NCBI GenBank assembly: GCA_937899725.1
Contig: CALCCA010000077.1
Location: forward strand, 1-46,472
From: an uncultured Halomicronema sp.
GTDB taxonomy: Bacteria > Cyanobacteriota > Cyanobacteriia > Phormidesmidales > Phormidesmidaceae
DNA: 46,472 nucleotides
Direction of reading: 5' to 3'
Shown here: in pieces, positions 1 through 8,121 of the stretch
How the letters are laid out: each line of letters starts with the position of its first letter
How positions within the stretch are numbered: position 1 is the first letter of the stretch
Notes under the pieces: generated by a model
Told to the model about the DNA's origin: nothing
The model's database searches: none
What the model saw: the letters and a program-made list of their open reading frames with translations, nothing else
Position numbers and translations under genes: made by a program

Positions 1-64
1 TGGGGGAGATGGGGAGATGGGGAGTGGGAGGGGGGATGGGGAGATAGGTAGGAGGGGGGGTGGG
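1..64. repeat. G-rich low-complexity tract
   Basis: The sequence is almost only G with scattered A and T and repeats a GGGGAGAT-like unit. No coding potential is apparent. Tracts of this type are common between cyanobacterial genes. It lies downstream of folE and is cut by the window edge. Confidence 0.7.
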
Positions 65-98
65 CTTGTCAGTATTAGGCTCGGAGTTTTGGATTTCG

Positions 99-136
99 CC
101 TAATCCCTGTTCCCTAATCCCTGTTCCCTATTCCCT
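99..136. repeat. Short tandem repeat downstream of folE
   Basis: A unit of about 14 bases (CCTAATCCCTGTTC) occurs twice and then partially. It lies between the G-rich tract and the folE stop codon. No function can be read from it. Confidence 0.65.
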
Positions 137-174
137 TTCACCTAACACCCATCACCCTGTCACCCCCTCACCCT

Positions 175-813
175 CTAGTGGAAATTCGGGCGATGGCGAA
201 TCAGGCTCATGAACTCCTGACGAGTTTTGGGATCTTCGGCAAAGGTGCCGCGCATAGCGCTGGTGGTGGTCCAAGAGCCGGGCTTTTGGACGCCGCGCAT
301 GACCATGCACATGTGGGTGGCTTCGACGACAACGGCAACGCCTTGGGGTTTCAGCAACCCTTCTAGGGCATCGGCGATTTGGGCGGTGAGCCGTTCCTGC
401 ACTTGCAGACGCCGGGCATACATTTCGCAGATGCGGGCGATCTTAGACAGGCCAATCACCTTGCCGTTGGGAATGTAAGCCACATGGGCACGCCCCAGAA
501 TGGGCAGGATGTGGTGCTCGCAAGAACTGAATAGGTCGATGTCGCGCACCAGTACCATTTCGTTCGCGTTTTCGTGAAAGACAGCGCCGTTGAGGAGGTC
601 GTCGAGGGATTGGTGATAGCCGGAAGTGAGAAACTTCAGGGCCTTGACGACGCGCTTGGGGGTGTCAATCAGTCCTTCACGATCGGGGTCTTCGCCTAGA
701 CCCAGCAGCAAGGTACGGACGGCCTGCTGCATCTCTTGATCGGAGACGGGGGGCTCGGCTTTAGTTCTGAGCGTCCCTGAGCGCATATCGTCACGAGAAA
801 AAGATAAAGTCAT
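175..813 (-). CDS. folE: GTP cyclohydrolase I (FolE, zinc-dependent type)
   Basis: Converts GTP to dihydroneopterin triphosphate, the entry step to folate and pterins, in the cytosol. The 212-residue product has the family hallmarks: the zinc ligand region SSCEHH near residue 98, the [12 protein letters not shown] block, and the HMCMVMRG segment carrying the third zinc ligand and substrate residues, followed by [11 protein letters not shown]. The family's usual length is about 200-230. A weak AGGA ribosome site lies about 8 bases before the ATG. It is the last gene of the minus-strand zinc cluster, after the COG0523 GTPase. Known biology: FolE needs zinc, and folE paralogues are often linked to zinc-starvation genes. 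I infer, but cannot show, that this is a stress-linked copy; a housekeeping paralogue may exist elsewhere. Confidence 0.93.
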   Translation of the reverse strand: MTLSFSRDDMRSGTLRTKAEPPVSDQEMQQAVRTLLLGLGEDPDREGLIDTPKRVVKALKFLTSGYHQSLDDLLNGAVFHENANEMVLVRDIDLFSSCEHHILPILGRAHVAYIPNGKVIGLSKIARICEMYARRLQVQERLTAQIADALEGLLKPQGVAVVVEATHMCMVMRGVQKPGSWTTTSAMRGTFAEDPKTRQEFMSLIRHRPNFH

Positions 814-835
814 GAATCAGTCCTAACTACAGTAG

Positions 836-860
836 AAAAGGGGGAGCTTGCACTCCCCCC
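836..860 (-). terminator. Terminator-like hairpin in front of folE
   Basis: Read on the minus strand, a G-rich 7-base-pair stem (GGGGGAG/CTCCCCC, 6-base loop) is followed by CTTTTC. It lies after the COG0523 gene, and its T tract ends only about 22 bases before the folE start codon. That leaves no room for a separate folE promoter between them. It may therefore act as an attenuator or a leaky terminator. Confidence 0.6.
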
Positions 861-947
861 AGGAGCGGAACGCGCCTTGATGGCACGGATATTGGGCGAC
901 TTCAATCTGGTCGAAGATCAGCCCAATCTGGGTTTGGCCCGATCGCC

Positions 948-1958
948 CTAGGACAAGAGCGAGACACGGTTACCGGCCAAACAATTGTTGAGATGTTGGT
1001 GCAGTTGCAAAGGGTTCAACTGGCGACCAATAAAGACGAGTTGATTTTGGGGGGCGGTAGTCCAGGGTTCAGGGTTGATGCTGCACCGTTTGCCGCTGAG
1101 CTGAAAGATATGGCGCTGTTCCTCGCCCTCGAACCAGAGAATGCCTTTGGCCCGAAAGATATCTACCGGCATTTGAGTCATCAAAAAGTGCTCAAATTTA
1201 GTCAGGTTGAAGGGGCGATCGCTCTTAAAGGGCACCGAAACAAAGCCATCCTGGGCCAAATGGGGAGAGGTTCGGGTGGATGCCTGAACGGCCCCGGCGT
1301 CCAGATCCAACACCGGGGGCGCGGCTAACCCGACATCCAGCAAGGCGGAGAGCGGCAACCCATCAGCCTCTGCCGTCAGCGAACAGCGGAGGAACCGGGC
1401 CTGGTCTTTAATGCTTTGAATGTAGGCTTCCAGTTGGGTCAGCTTGGCCTCGGGCACTAAATCAGCCTTGTTCAGCAAGATGATGTCGCCATAGGCCAAC
1501 TGACGGAGCGCGACATCACTGCTGAAATGCTCTTCGGTAAAGGCTTCCGTATCCACCACTGTGATCACGGAGTCCAGACGGGTAAAGGCCTTCAGCTCCG
1601 TGGTCAAAAACGTCACCATGATCGGTAGCGGATCGGCGACCCCGGTTGTTTCCACTACCAGATAGTCCATTTGCTCTTCGCGCTCCAGCACGGTATACAC
1701 CGCATCTACCAGGCTGTCGTTGATCGTGCAGCAGATGCAGCCGTTGCTCAGCTCCACCATGGTTTCATTCGCCGACACCAACAGTTGGCTGTCGATGTTG
1801 ATATCACCAAACTCATTCACCAGCACCGCCACCTTCAACGCTTGGCGGTTGGTCAAAATGTGGTTCAGCAGCGTGGTTTTGCCGCTGCCTAAAAATCCGG
1901 TGATCAGGGTGACCGGCATTCCCCGTTTGGGTATCAGTTCTGAGTATGAAGAGGACAT
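948..1958 (-). CDS. COG0523 / CobW-family metal-chaperone GTPase
   Basis: A G3E-family GTPase of 336 residues. Visible motifs are the Walker A GFLGSGKTTLLN (about residues 22-33), the CICC metal-binding motif of the COG0523 class, the ETTGVADP switch region, and NKAD for guanine recognition. The C-terminal CobW-type domain is present. Members move zinc or cobalt to client proteins. Its position between znuB-DUF1830 and folE suggests a zinc-allocation chaperone, possibly delivering zinc to FolE. This is inference from context. The start gives a short N-terminal tail before the P-loop and lies 23 bases after the DUF1830 stop, consistent with co-transcription. Confidence 0.88.
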   Translation of the reverse strand: MSSSYSELIPKRGMPVTLITGFLGSGKTTLLNHILTNRQALKVAVLVNEFGDINIDSQLLVSANETMVELSNGCICCTINDSLVDAVYTVLEREEQMDYLVVETTGVADPLPIMVTFLTTELKAFTRLDSVITVVDTEAFTEEHFSSDVALRQLAYGDIILLNKADLVPEAKLTQLEAYIQSIKDQARFLRCSLTAEADGLPLSALLDVGLAAPPVLDLDAGAVQASTRTSPHLAQDGFVSVPFKSDRPFNLTKFEHFLMTQMPVDIFRAKGILWFEGEEQRHIFQLSGKRCSINPEPWTTAPQNQLVFIGRQLNPLQLHQHLNNCLAGNRVSLLS

Positions 1959-1981
1959 AATGTCGGCCTCAAAACGTCGAG

Positions 1982-2245
1982 TTAATCGGATGCAGTCATC
2001 TGCAAGCGATCGCAGGGAATCGAGTCAGCGCGTAACGTGGTCATGCCCTCACCGCTATAGACTTCGAGGATGGCTCCAGGGACGGCGGCAAAGAAAACAC
2101 AGTCATGGGCAAAAACCACCCGCTCAAAATACCAATGGGGAATATTGGCAATGCGCACCACCTGCAAATGTGGCGATTGATTGGCGTAGCGGCAGAGGAT
2201 CTGGTGGGAGTGACCAGTGGATGATGCATCCAGAGTTTGAGTCAT
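1982..2245 (-). CDS. DUF1830 family small protein
   Basis: An 87-residue protein with the block RIANIPHWYFERVVF followed by a GAxLEVYSGEGM-like turn and SIPCDRLQM. I recognise this as the cyanobacterial DUF1830 family, which has no known function. The start codon lies 2 bases past the znuB stop, so the two are probably translationally coupled. No good Shine-Dalgarno sequence is visible, which fits coupling. Its position inside a zinc uptake operon suggests a metal-related role, but nothing in the sequence proves it. Confidence 0.8.
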   Translation of the reverse strand: MTQTLDASSTGHSHQILCRYANQSPHLQVVRIANIPHWYFERVVFAHDCVFFAAVPGAILEVYSGEGMTTLRADSIPCDRLQMTASD

Positions 2246-2247
2246 GG

Positions 2248-3087
2248 TTAAGGAGCCAGAACACGGGCGGTAGGGATGAGAGCCGCTAGCAAAAAGATCC
2301 CCAGCTGCACGGTGACAATGCTGGGGCCAGAGGGCAGGTCAAACAGGGCGGACAAGAGCATGCCGATAACGGCGCTAATGGCCCCCAGGCCAGCGGAAAT
2401 AAGAATGTAGTGAGAGAATTGGCGGCTGAGCAGGCGGGCTGAGCAGGCGGGAATGACCACAAAAGCACTGATCAGCAAGACGCCGATCGCTTTGATGGAA
2501 ATGCCCACCACCAGGGAAAGCAAGACAATGAAGGTGGTGCGCTGAGCGGAGACGTTCACGCCCCGAGCGATCGCCATCGGTTCATGAAGCGTCAGGAGAA
2601 TCTGCGATCGCAGGGTCAGACCAATGAACCCCGCGCATACCGCTAACAGCAAGGTACCGAAGATCAGATCGGCGGTTTGCACCGCCAGAATATCGCCAAA
2701 CAGCAGGTTCGTAATGCCCCCTTGGTATTCGTCCCGAAAGCTCAGCAAAATGATGCCCACCGCCAGGGAAGACGAATAAATGATGTTCAACAGGGCATCG
2801 GTCCAGAGCTGGGTCCGTTCCAAAAAGTAGGTCACCACTAGGGCAAACACCACCGCAAAAGGCAGCAGCACCCAAGACGGGTTAAACCCCAGCAGCAGCC
2901 CAATACTGATGCCCAACAGGGCGGAATGCCCCAGGGCATCGCTAAAAAAGGAAAGCTGCCGCAGAACAGTAAAGCTACCTAGCAAGCCCCCCATCAGTCC
3001 GGTCAACACGCCACCCATCAGCGCCCGCTGCATGAAGGGCAGTTGGAACAGTCCGATAACGCGGGTGATTTCAGCTTCAATGGTCAT
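2248..3087 (-). CDS. znuB: Zinc ABC transporter permease ZnuB
   Basis: Membrane permease of the ABC-3 family (279 residues from the chosen ATG) that carries Zn2+ across the inner membrane. It is highly hydrophobic, with about eight predicted helices. It contains the conserved SFFSDALGHSALLG coupling segment and the glycine-rich GISIGLLLGF helix. I place the start at MTIEAEI. The open frame extends 41 codons upstream, but that part is a low-complexity proline/serine translation of C-rich spacer. No clear ribosome site is seen. It works with ZnuC and ZnuA encoded upstream, but is separated from znuC by about 0.6 kb containing an antisense pseudogene. This is unusual for a normally tight operon. 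Confidence 0.9.
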   Translation of the reverse strand: MTIEAEITRVIGLFQLPFMQRALMGGVLTGLMGGLLGSFTVLRQLSFFSDALGHSALLGISIGLLLGFNPSWVLLPFAVVFALVVTYFLERTQLWTDALLNIIYSSSLAVGIILLSFRDEYQGGITNLLFGDILAVQTADLIFGTLLLAVCAGFIGLTLRSQILLTLHEPMAIARGVNVSAQRTTFIVLLSLVVGISIKAIGVLLISAFVVIPACSARLLSRQFSHYILISAGLGAISAVIGMLLSALFDLPSGPSIVTVQLGIFLLAALIPTARVLAP

Positions 3088-3338
3088 GGTGGTGGGAAGG
3101 AGGAGGGGGCAGCGGGGAATCGGGAAGGGGGAAAATGAAAAACGAGAATCGGGGTTTGAGGATGCAGGGGATGGCGGGAGGAAAAATGCAGTCTCAGAGC
3201 TAATTGACAAAGGAAACTTTAAGGAGCCTTCAACTCAAAGAATGGCCAGCATTTGAGAGTTCTTAACTGTTCTTGCCCCCTTTTCTAGAAGCCTTATGGG
3301 GCTAGACTTTGACGCAGTTTGTAAATCACCTCTAGCGT

Positions 3339-3708
3339 GATTGGGAAGTTTGGCAAAAAGGGGATGGCATTGGCGGCAGTCTGCTATCGCATCACAACAA
3401 CATTTCCAAAAGCAGAAGTGTATGGCAGGGTTTCACAAATCCGGAGAGCGGCGGTTTCAATTCCGGCCAATATCGCTGAAGGCTAGGGACGAGAGGATCG
3501 CAATGAATACATTAGATTTCTGCGGATCGCTCAGGGGTCTTTGAAAGAACTCAAAACGCATCTTCTGCTGGCCTTGCGGGTTGAACTCATCACGCCAAAA
3601 ACAGCTCAATCAATCCTCGCTCAGTGTGAATCTACTGGTAAATTGCTGCGTGCTCTCCATAAAAATCAATCACCCGACTCCCGACGCCCTGACTCCCCAC
3701 GGCCCTAA
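3339..3708 (+). pseudogene. Decayed four-helix-bundle (IVP/TIGR02436-type) gene
   Basis: Translating the plus strand gives an almost complete four-helix-bundle protein. It runs DWEVWQKG, then (after a shift in a 4-G run near 3360-3363) MALAAVCYRITTTFPKAEVY, VSQIRRAAVSIPANIAEG, an in-frame TAG at 3484-3486, and a normal C-terminal half with YIRFLRIAQGSLKELKTHL. The start region is lost as well, since a TAG precedes DWEVW. The family is known from intervening sequences in 23S rRNA genes and as solitary cyanobacterial genes. The copy lies antisense inside the znu operon. Its stop overlaps the znuC stop. Confidence 0.85.
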
Positions 3709-4469
3709 CAAGTGTGGTGATAGCGAACCAGATCTGGCCCGTAGGCCAAAGACAACTGCTCAGGAGCCAGGGCATGGTCGGGAGGCCCCTGGCACAGCAG
3801 TTTGCGGTTGATGCAGAGGACGCGATCGCAACTGCGACGCACCATATCCAGATCGTGGGAAATCTGCAAAATCGCCCAGCCCTGTTCCTGCTTGAGCTGA
3901 TAGAGCAACTGGTAAAACTCCGACTCCCCCAAGACATCCAGGCCCGCTGGGGCCTCATCCAAAATCAATAGCGCGCGGGGCCGCACGAGACAGTAAGCCA
4001 ACAGCACCCGTTTCGTTTCCCCACCAGATAAGCTGCTCACCAGTTGATTCCGCAGGTGCCAGGCTTCCACTTGAGCCAGCGCGGCACGCACCGCCTGACG
4101 GCGGGCCCGGCTACCCACCCAGGGCAACTGTGGCCCAATGCGATCCCAACCCAACCCCACCAATTCAGACACCGTAATGGGAATGCGGCGATCGAACAAA
4201 AAGTTTTGGGGCAAGTAAGCAATCTGCTGTCGTACTGCTGAGGGCAGATATCCTTTAGCCGACAGGGCATGTCCCAAGACGTCAATTTGGCCCGCTTGGC
4301 GCGGCAAAATACCCAGCACCGCCTGAATCAGGGTGCTTTTTCCCGCACCGTTGGGGCCAATAATGGCTGTGTCTGTGCCCGCCGGTACGGTAAAGGAAAC
4401 CTCTTGCACCGCCGGATGCGTCCCGCGATACACCGTTAACCCTTGCACCACTAAAACCGGCTCGTTCAA
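3705..4469 (-). CDS. znuC: Zinc ABC transporter ATPase ZnuC
   Basis: ATP-binding subunit (254 residues) that powers zinc uptake through ZnuB. Motifs in order: Walker A GPNGAGKS near residue 38, Q-loop AYLPQNF, signature LSGGE, Walker B LLILDEAPAGL, and the H-loop QISHDLD. The length is typical. It follows znuA by 153 bases. That gap holds an 11-base inverted repeat. Assignment to zinc rather than manganese rests on the linked His-rich ZnuA, DUF1830, COG0523 and Zur-type operator. Confidence 0.92.
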   Translation of the reverse strand: MNEPVLVVQGLTVYRGTHPAVQEVSFTVPAGTDTAIIGPNGAGKSTLIQAVLGILPRQAGQIDVLGHALSAKGYLPSAVRQQIAYLPQNFLFDRRIPITVSELVGLGWDRIGPQLPWVGSRARRQAVRAALAQVEAWHLRNQLVSSLSGGETKRVLLAYCLVRPRALLILDEAPAGLDVLGESEFYQLLYQLKQEQGWAILQISHDLDMVRRSCDRVLCINRKLLCQGPPDHALAPEQLSLAYGPDLVRYHHTC

Positions 4470-4553
4470 ACGCTGACTCCTAACTGCACTGAGACGATTT
4501 ACCTCTTAGCAATGACACGAGCTTCCCCTCAGTCCCCCCAACTTCAGGGAGGC

Positions 4554-4604
4554 TGAATCCGATTGCCAGAAATTGGGGGATTCTGGGGGCCAAAATCGGA
4601 TTCA
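4554..4604. repeat. Inverted repeat in the znuA-znuC gap
   Basis: TGAATCCGATT at 4554-4564 is perfectly complementary to AATCGGATTCA at 4594-4604. The intervening sequence is rich in GGGGG and resembles the CCCCCAATTTTGGGGG-type repeats dispersed in cyanobacterial genomes. It could fold in the mRNA and affect znuC levels, or be a passive repeat relic. Confidence 0.5.
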
Positions 4605-4622
4605 ATTTGTCAGTCCAGTCTC

Positions 4623-5909
4623 TTAAAACCGTAGGCCCACACGCTGGGGCACGACAGCCAGGGTTTGGGGAGTCCAAAGGGGTAGCCAGGACTGGCTGGA
4701 ACCTTCAAAACTGGCCACGAGACCATCAACATTCTGGCGCATGGTGGTGAGGTAGTATTCGGGCTGCACCGCTTCGGCATCACCCGTTTCGAGGGGGTCA
4801 AAAACGCTAACGCCGATATCCAGGTCGCCCGCGATCGCGTCAAAAGATTCCTTCCCCGCCTGGGGTTCCGTCAGGATCGCTTTCAGTCCTTCTGCCTGCA
4901 CGGTTTCCATCACCCGCTTCACATCATCCGGCGAGGGATTCTCCTCCGGGATGCCCACTAGCGTTTCAGATTGCAGTCCATAGCTATCGGCAAAGTAAGC
5001 GGCAAAGTCATGGAACACCACAAAGGTCTGCCCCTCGAAGGGTGCTAGCTTTTCGGCAATATCCGCGTCCAGGGCTTGCAGGTCAGCAATAAATGCCTCC
5101 GCATTGGCGATGTATTCGGCTTCGCCTTCGGGGTCGGCGGCAATCAGCCCATCGCGGATATTCTCCACCTGCTCGATCGCCCGTTTGGGATCGAGCCAGA
5201 CGTGCGGATCAAATTCACCGTGGGCATGACCGTGGGCGTCTTCGGCATGGTCATGTTCCTCGCCTTCGGCATGATCGTGGGCTTCACCCTCAGCGTGGTC
5301 ATGTTCCTCGCCTTCCGCGTGGTCATGTTCTTCACCCTCAGCGTGAGCTTCACCCTCACCGTGGTCATGCTCTTCGCCTTCCGCGTGGGCTTCACCTTCC
5401 GCATGATCATGGTCATGATCGTGCTCTTCGCCCTCAGCGTGATCATGCCCCTCTTCTTTGGCATGGTCATGACCGTGGTCATCCGCGGTGGCCAGGGTGG
5501 CAATGTCCTCGCTGGAATCGATAATTGCTAGCTCCGTATTGCCAGCATTCTCGATCATGTCATCCAGGAAAAACTCCATCTCCAAACCGTTCTTGACCAG
5601 CACATCGGCGTTGGCGATCGCTTGCGCATCACCAGGCTTCGCTTGATATTCATGGGGTCCCACATTTGTGGGCAGGAGCTGCACCACTTCGGCGCGATCG
5701 CCCGCTACGGCAGTTGTAAACTGAGTCACCGGCAAAAATGTCGTCACCACCTGTAGCGCATCTTCAGGCGTGGCAGCCTCTTCCGATTCTGGCGATTCTG
5801 CTTCACCAGTGGTCGAGGGCGCGGCACAACTACCCAAGCCGAGAGCGATCGCCCCTAACGCCACCCAGGCACTGCGCTGCAATGTGGTTTTAAAATTCCG
5901 TTTAGACAT
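4623..5909 (-). CDS. znuA: Zinc-binding lipoprotein ZnuA with long His-rich loop
   Basis: Periplasmic zinc-binding subunit of the ZnuABC importer. I start it at MSKRNFK (428 residues), which gives a signal peptide ending in the lipobox LGLGSC. An AAGGAAG ribosome site lies at about 5917-5923, 7-8 bases upstream. The frame is open 58 codons further but would cover the operator. Domains: N-terminal lobe with VTTFLPVTQF and VGPHEYQAKPGD; a loop of about 90 residues made of degenerate HDHAEGE repeats; FDPHVWLDPKRA; and a C-terminal lobe with FVVFHDFAAYF and TEPQAGKESF. The His/Asp/Glu loop is the family's zinc-scavenging loop, but here it is unusually long. First gene of the minus-strand zinc operon. 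Confidence 0.93.
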   Translation of the reverse strand: MSKRNFKTTLQRSAWVALGAIALGLGSCAAPSTTGEAESPESEEAATPEDALQVVTTFLPVTQFTTAVAGDRAEVVQLLPTNVGPHEYQAKPGDAQAIANADVLVKNGLEMEFFLDDMIENAGNTELAIIDSSEDIATLATADDHGHDHAKEEGHDHAEGEEHDHDHDHAEGEAHAEGEEHDHGEGEAHAEGEEHDHAEGEEHDHAEGEAHDHAEGEEHDHAEDAHGHAHGEFDPHVWLDPKRAIEQVENIRDGLIAADPEGEAEYIANAEAFIADLQALDADIAEKLAPFEGQTFVVFHDFAAYFADSYGLQSETLVGIPEENPSPDDVKRVMETVQAEGLKAILTEPQAGKESFDAIAGDLDIGVSVFDPLETGDAEAVQPEYYLTTMRQNVDGLVASFEGSSQSWLPLWTPQTLAVVPQRVGLRF

Positions 5910-5953
5910 GGCTGATCTTCCTTTGGCCAACACAGACAAGAGCGCGATAAAAT

Positions 5954-5968
5954 TGAGAATGATTATCG
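5954..5968. promoter_or_regulatory. Probable Zur (or Fur) operator upstream of znuA
   Basis: TGAGAATGATTATCG has a 7-1-7 dyad (TGAGAAT-G-ATTATCG, 5 of 7 matching positions) close to the cyanobacterial Zur consensus TGATAATNATTATCA. It lies 45-59 bases before the znuA start, where a promoter is expected. Zinc-loaded Zur would repress here. Fur boxes are similar, so the choice of Zur rests on the operon's content. Confidence 0.65.
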
Positions 5969-6458
5969 TTCCTGTTAAATTTACACTATCTTGCTGTGAA
6001 TCGTTGCGACTCAACCCAAAGAAATTTTGAAGCCTGTACCCATCAACGGCCCTGAAACATACGACAGGCGTGTCTGAAAACACTCAAACATACTGGGAAA
6101 TAGAAAGACTGAGGGCATGAGCGCGATCGTCAATGGCCCAACATCCTCGCTAGCTATAACGGTTGCAGATTGCAACCGTTGTCTCAGCAAGAGTCAAGAA
6201 CATTTGTAACCCTGCACTGTCATGCCCTATCGCAATCCCTCGCTGCAGAATGATGCGGTAACTATTCAGCGACGGCGATCGCAGGCGCAGGCGACCTTAG
6301 CATTGCAATCGACCAGGGTCGGTCGGCGGCACTGGTGACGTAAGTTTAGTAAAAAACAGTCTCGAAAAGAGTCGTGGATGATGAGGTTCTAGCTTTTGAA
6401 AATGAGTAATGCCAAGCGCAAAGCCTAGTGTAAGTAATGCTCGTCCTATTCGCTTAAT
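5969..6458. other. Intergenic region upstream of znuA with one strong hairpin
   Basis: No credible gene is seen. A perfect 10-base-pair hairpin, AACGGTTGCA-GAT-TGCAACCGTT, lies at 6158-6180. It has no T tract on either side, so it is more likely an operator or structural element than an intrinsic terminator. Confidence 0.5.
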
Positions 6459-7067
6459 TCAGTCAACGATCTTAGACAAGGCTTTCGCTATCTTTTCATT
6501 ATATAGATCACTAAGAAGGATTATTACCTTTAAGTCTTTGTTCGTATATTTGTATCCTTTATGGCCAATCCTTGTACCGGTCGGCACTCGAGCTAAACCT
6601 TCAAGTTCTTCAATAAGCACTTTATGCTTTTCCACCTCGCGAGGGGAGATGTACTCCAAGGTATCAAGCTTCTGATTGAATTTATCTCTAAGGCTTGACA
6701 AAACATTGATGTAGTAGTCAAAGTTGCTATTTACATCTTGCCTATAGGTAGGAAAGTTTAAGATCTTCTCCTTCTTGTTTTTAATAACTTTATGTTTTTC
6801 AGGTGCTTTCTTATTTATGTGCGTTTTCTTCTTGGAATTTGGGTTATTCTTCTGGCCTGAGACTTGTTCTTGTAAGCAATTTAGAATTAGATGGAAGTCT
6901 GATTCACTATATTCAGCATCTGGAGAGTCTTCGAGGTTTAATTGTCCGGCGAGTTTGGAAATACTAGCGACCGAGTGCTGGCCTAATGCGTGTCCTTTTA
7001 GCCGCTTCTTGATATCCTTGCGCTTCACGGGCTTTCTCCTTGCCTTGTTCTTAGCCAAATATGACAT
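6459..7067 (-). CDS. Hypothetical basic protein, AT-rich gene
   Basis: I do not recognise this 202-residue protein. The N-terminus is very basic (KNKARRKPVKRKDIKKR), the middle is lysine/asparagine rich (residues 70-105), and the C-terminal 80 residues look like an alpha-helical domain with TGTRIGHKGYKYTNKDLKV. There is no signal peptide or membrane segment. The gene is markedly richer in A+T than the zinc operon and ahcY around it, which suggests recent transfer. A nucleic-acid-binding role is possible from the charge, but this is only a guess. The neighbours are decayed genes, so it may be accessory cargo. Confidence 0.6.
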   Translation of the reverse strand: MSYLAKNKARRKPVKRKDIKKRLKGHALGQHSVASISKLAGQLNLEDSPDAEYSESDFHLILNCLQEQVSGQKNNPNSKKKTHINKKAPEKHKVIKNKKEKILNFPTYRQDVNSNFDYYINVLSSLRDKFNQKLDTLEYISPREVEKHKVLIEELEGLARVPTGTRIGHKGYKYTNKDLKVIILLSDLYNEKIAKALSKIVD

Positions 7068-7073
7068 AGCTAC

Positions 7074-7160
7074 ATGGGTAGCGAGGCAATGCTAGCGCTG
7101 TTACGCCACCGTAAATCAGTTCGCCCATTGCGCCCATGAACACAACGATGAGAAAGTCCT
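7074..7160 (-). pseudogene. C-terminal scrap of the 8.1-9.5 kb membrane-protein family
   Basis: The minus-strand translation reads VFMGAMGELIYGGVTALALP, closely matching the ends of the two downstream relatives (LLCGAVGGLIYGGVTARAIP and LLCGVVGGLIYGGVTAVVLP). Nothing recognisable precedes it, so only the last 25-30 codons of a third copy remain. Confidence 0.65.
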
Positions 7161-7349
7161 AAAGGCCATACGGGAAATCGGTTGACACCCTAGCGGCGAC
7201 CAAAATCATGAAACTTGAGCATTGAGCCAACCTAGAAATCGCAATTCGCTACCCACTAGCGGCCTTAACTTCGTAATCGCTCGAATCTGATCGCTAAACT
7301 AGAGTCATTTCATGCCATTGCGATCGCTCAACTCAGGCCATCAGTCACA

Positions 7350-7971
7350 ATGACTCAAGCTATTACTTCCCCTACTTCCCCCCTTAGCTTTTTAGAATTT
7401 CTGGAGACCACTCCAGAAGATGGCAACCGCTATGAATTGGTCAATGGTGAGCGAGTTCAGCTAATGGCAACCCGTGCCCACGATGACGTCGCCGATTTTA
7501 TCTACGATGCTTTTCGCGACGAGGTTAAGCATGGCCAGCTCGATTACAAGATTTCGCGGTTCGCCTCTGTCAAAACCCGACGTGATGACGGACTGACGTC
7601 AGGGACGCACCCCTGACGTCAGTGTTATTGACAAAGCGGTTTGGACGGCTGATCTCAGAGCCTATGCGGCCCTAGAAGAACCGATTCAACTGGCGGTGGA
7701 AGTTAGCTCGACCAATTGGCGAGACGATTATCTTTACAAGCTGGCTGAATATGAAGCTCTCGGCATCCTGGAATATTGGATTGTTGATTACCTGGCGGTA
7801 GGAGCAACTCGCTATATTGGCTCGCCCAAAACACCGACTGTTTCGATATACACCTTGGTGAATGGTGAATATCAGCTACAGCAGTTTCAAGGCAGCGATC
7901 GCATTCTTTCCACCACCTTTCCTGCATTAACCCTCACGGCTGCGGCCATCTTTCAAGCCTTTGGTCTATAA
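7350..7971 (+). pseudogene. Uma2-family (DUF820) endonuclease-like gene, frameshifted
   Basis: The first part encodes MTQAITSPTSPLSFLEFLE followed by NRYELVNGERVQL, typical of Uma2 N-termini. It hits a stop at 7614-7616. The second frame continues without loss from TPDVSVIDKAVW through LAVEVSSTNWRDDYLYKLAEYE and GILEYWIVDY to the normal C-terminus. Uma2 proteins are PD-(D/E)XK-like and abundant in cyanobacteria, with unknown biological role. The acidic/lysine core (PDV, EV, YKLAEYE) is still encoded. Removing 13 bases (7593-7605) restores a perfect frame, so this is a recent inactivation. Confidence 0.85.
7592..7623. repeat. 13-base perfect inverted repeat at the Uma2 lesion
   Basis: ACTGACGTCAGGG at 7592-7604 and CCCTGACGTCAGT at 7611-7623 flank ACGCAC. 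The right arm is the ancestral coding sequence for TPDVS. The left arm appears to be its reverse-complement copy inserted after the GGA codon. Confidence 0.85.
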
Positions 7972-8121
7972 GCCAAAGCCGCGATCGCCCCCACCATCAG
8001 CAAAATATCTTTCACACTCAAGCGATCTAGTACTTTCAGACACTCGTCGCCGATCTCGCTGCAGCTCAACAAGCAGCCATTTGCGACTCTTTCCCCGATT
8101 CGAAATATTGGCAACAGACTG

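Noticed and set aside
5076-5531. Long open frames on the plus strand across znuA
   Set aside because: They are by-products of the repetitive HDHAEGE coding sequence; no ribosome site or family signature, and znuA on the other strand is certain.
7350-7971. Programmed frameshifting in the Uma2 gene
   Set aside because: The shift comes from a 13-base templated insertion, not a slippery sequence, and adds non-family residues.
7972-8121. Possible small membrane peptide on the minus strand (VKDILLMVGAIAALAYR)
   Set aside because: No start codon or ribosome site found; may be the scrap of another gene, but the evidence is too thin.
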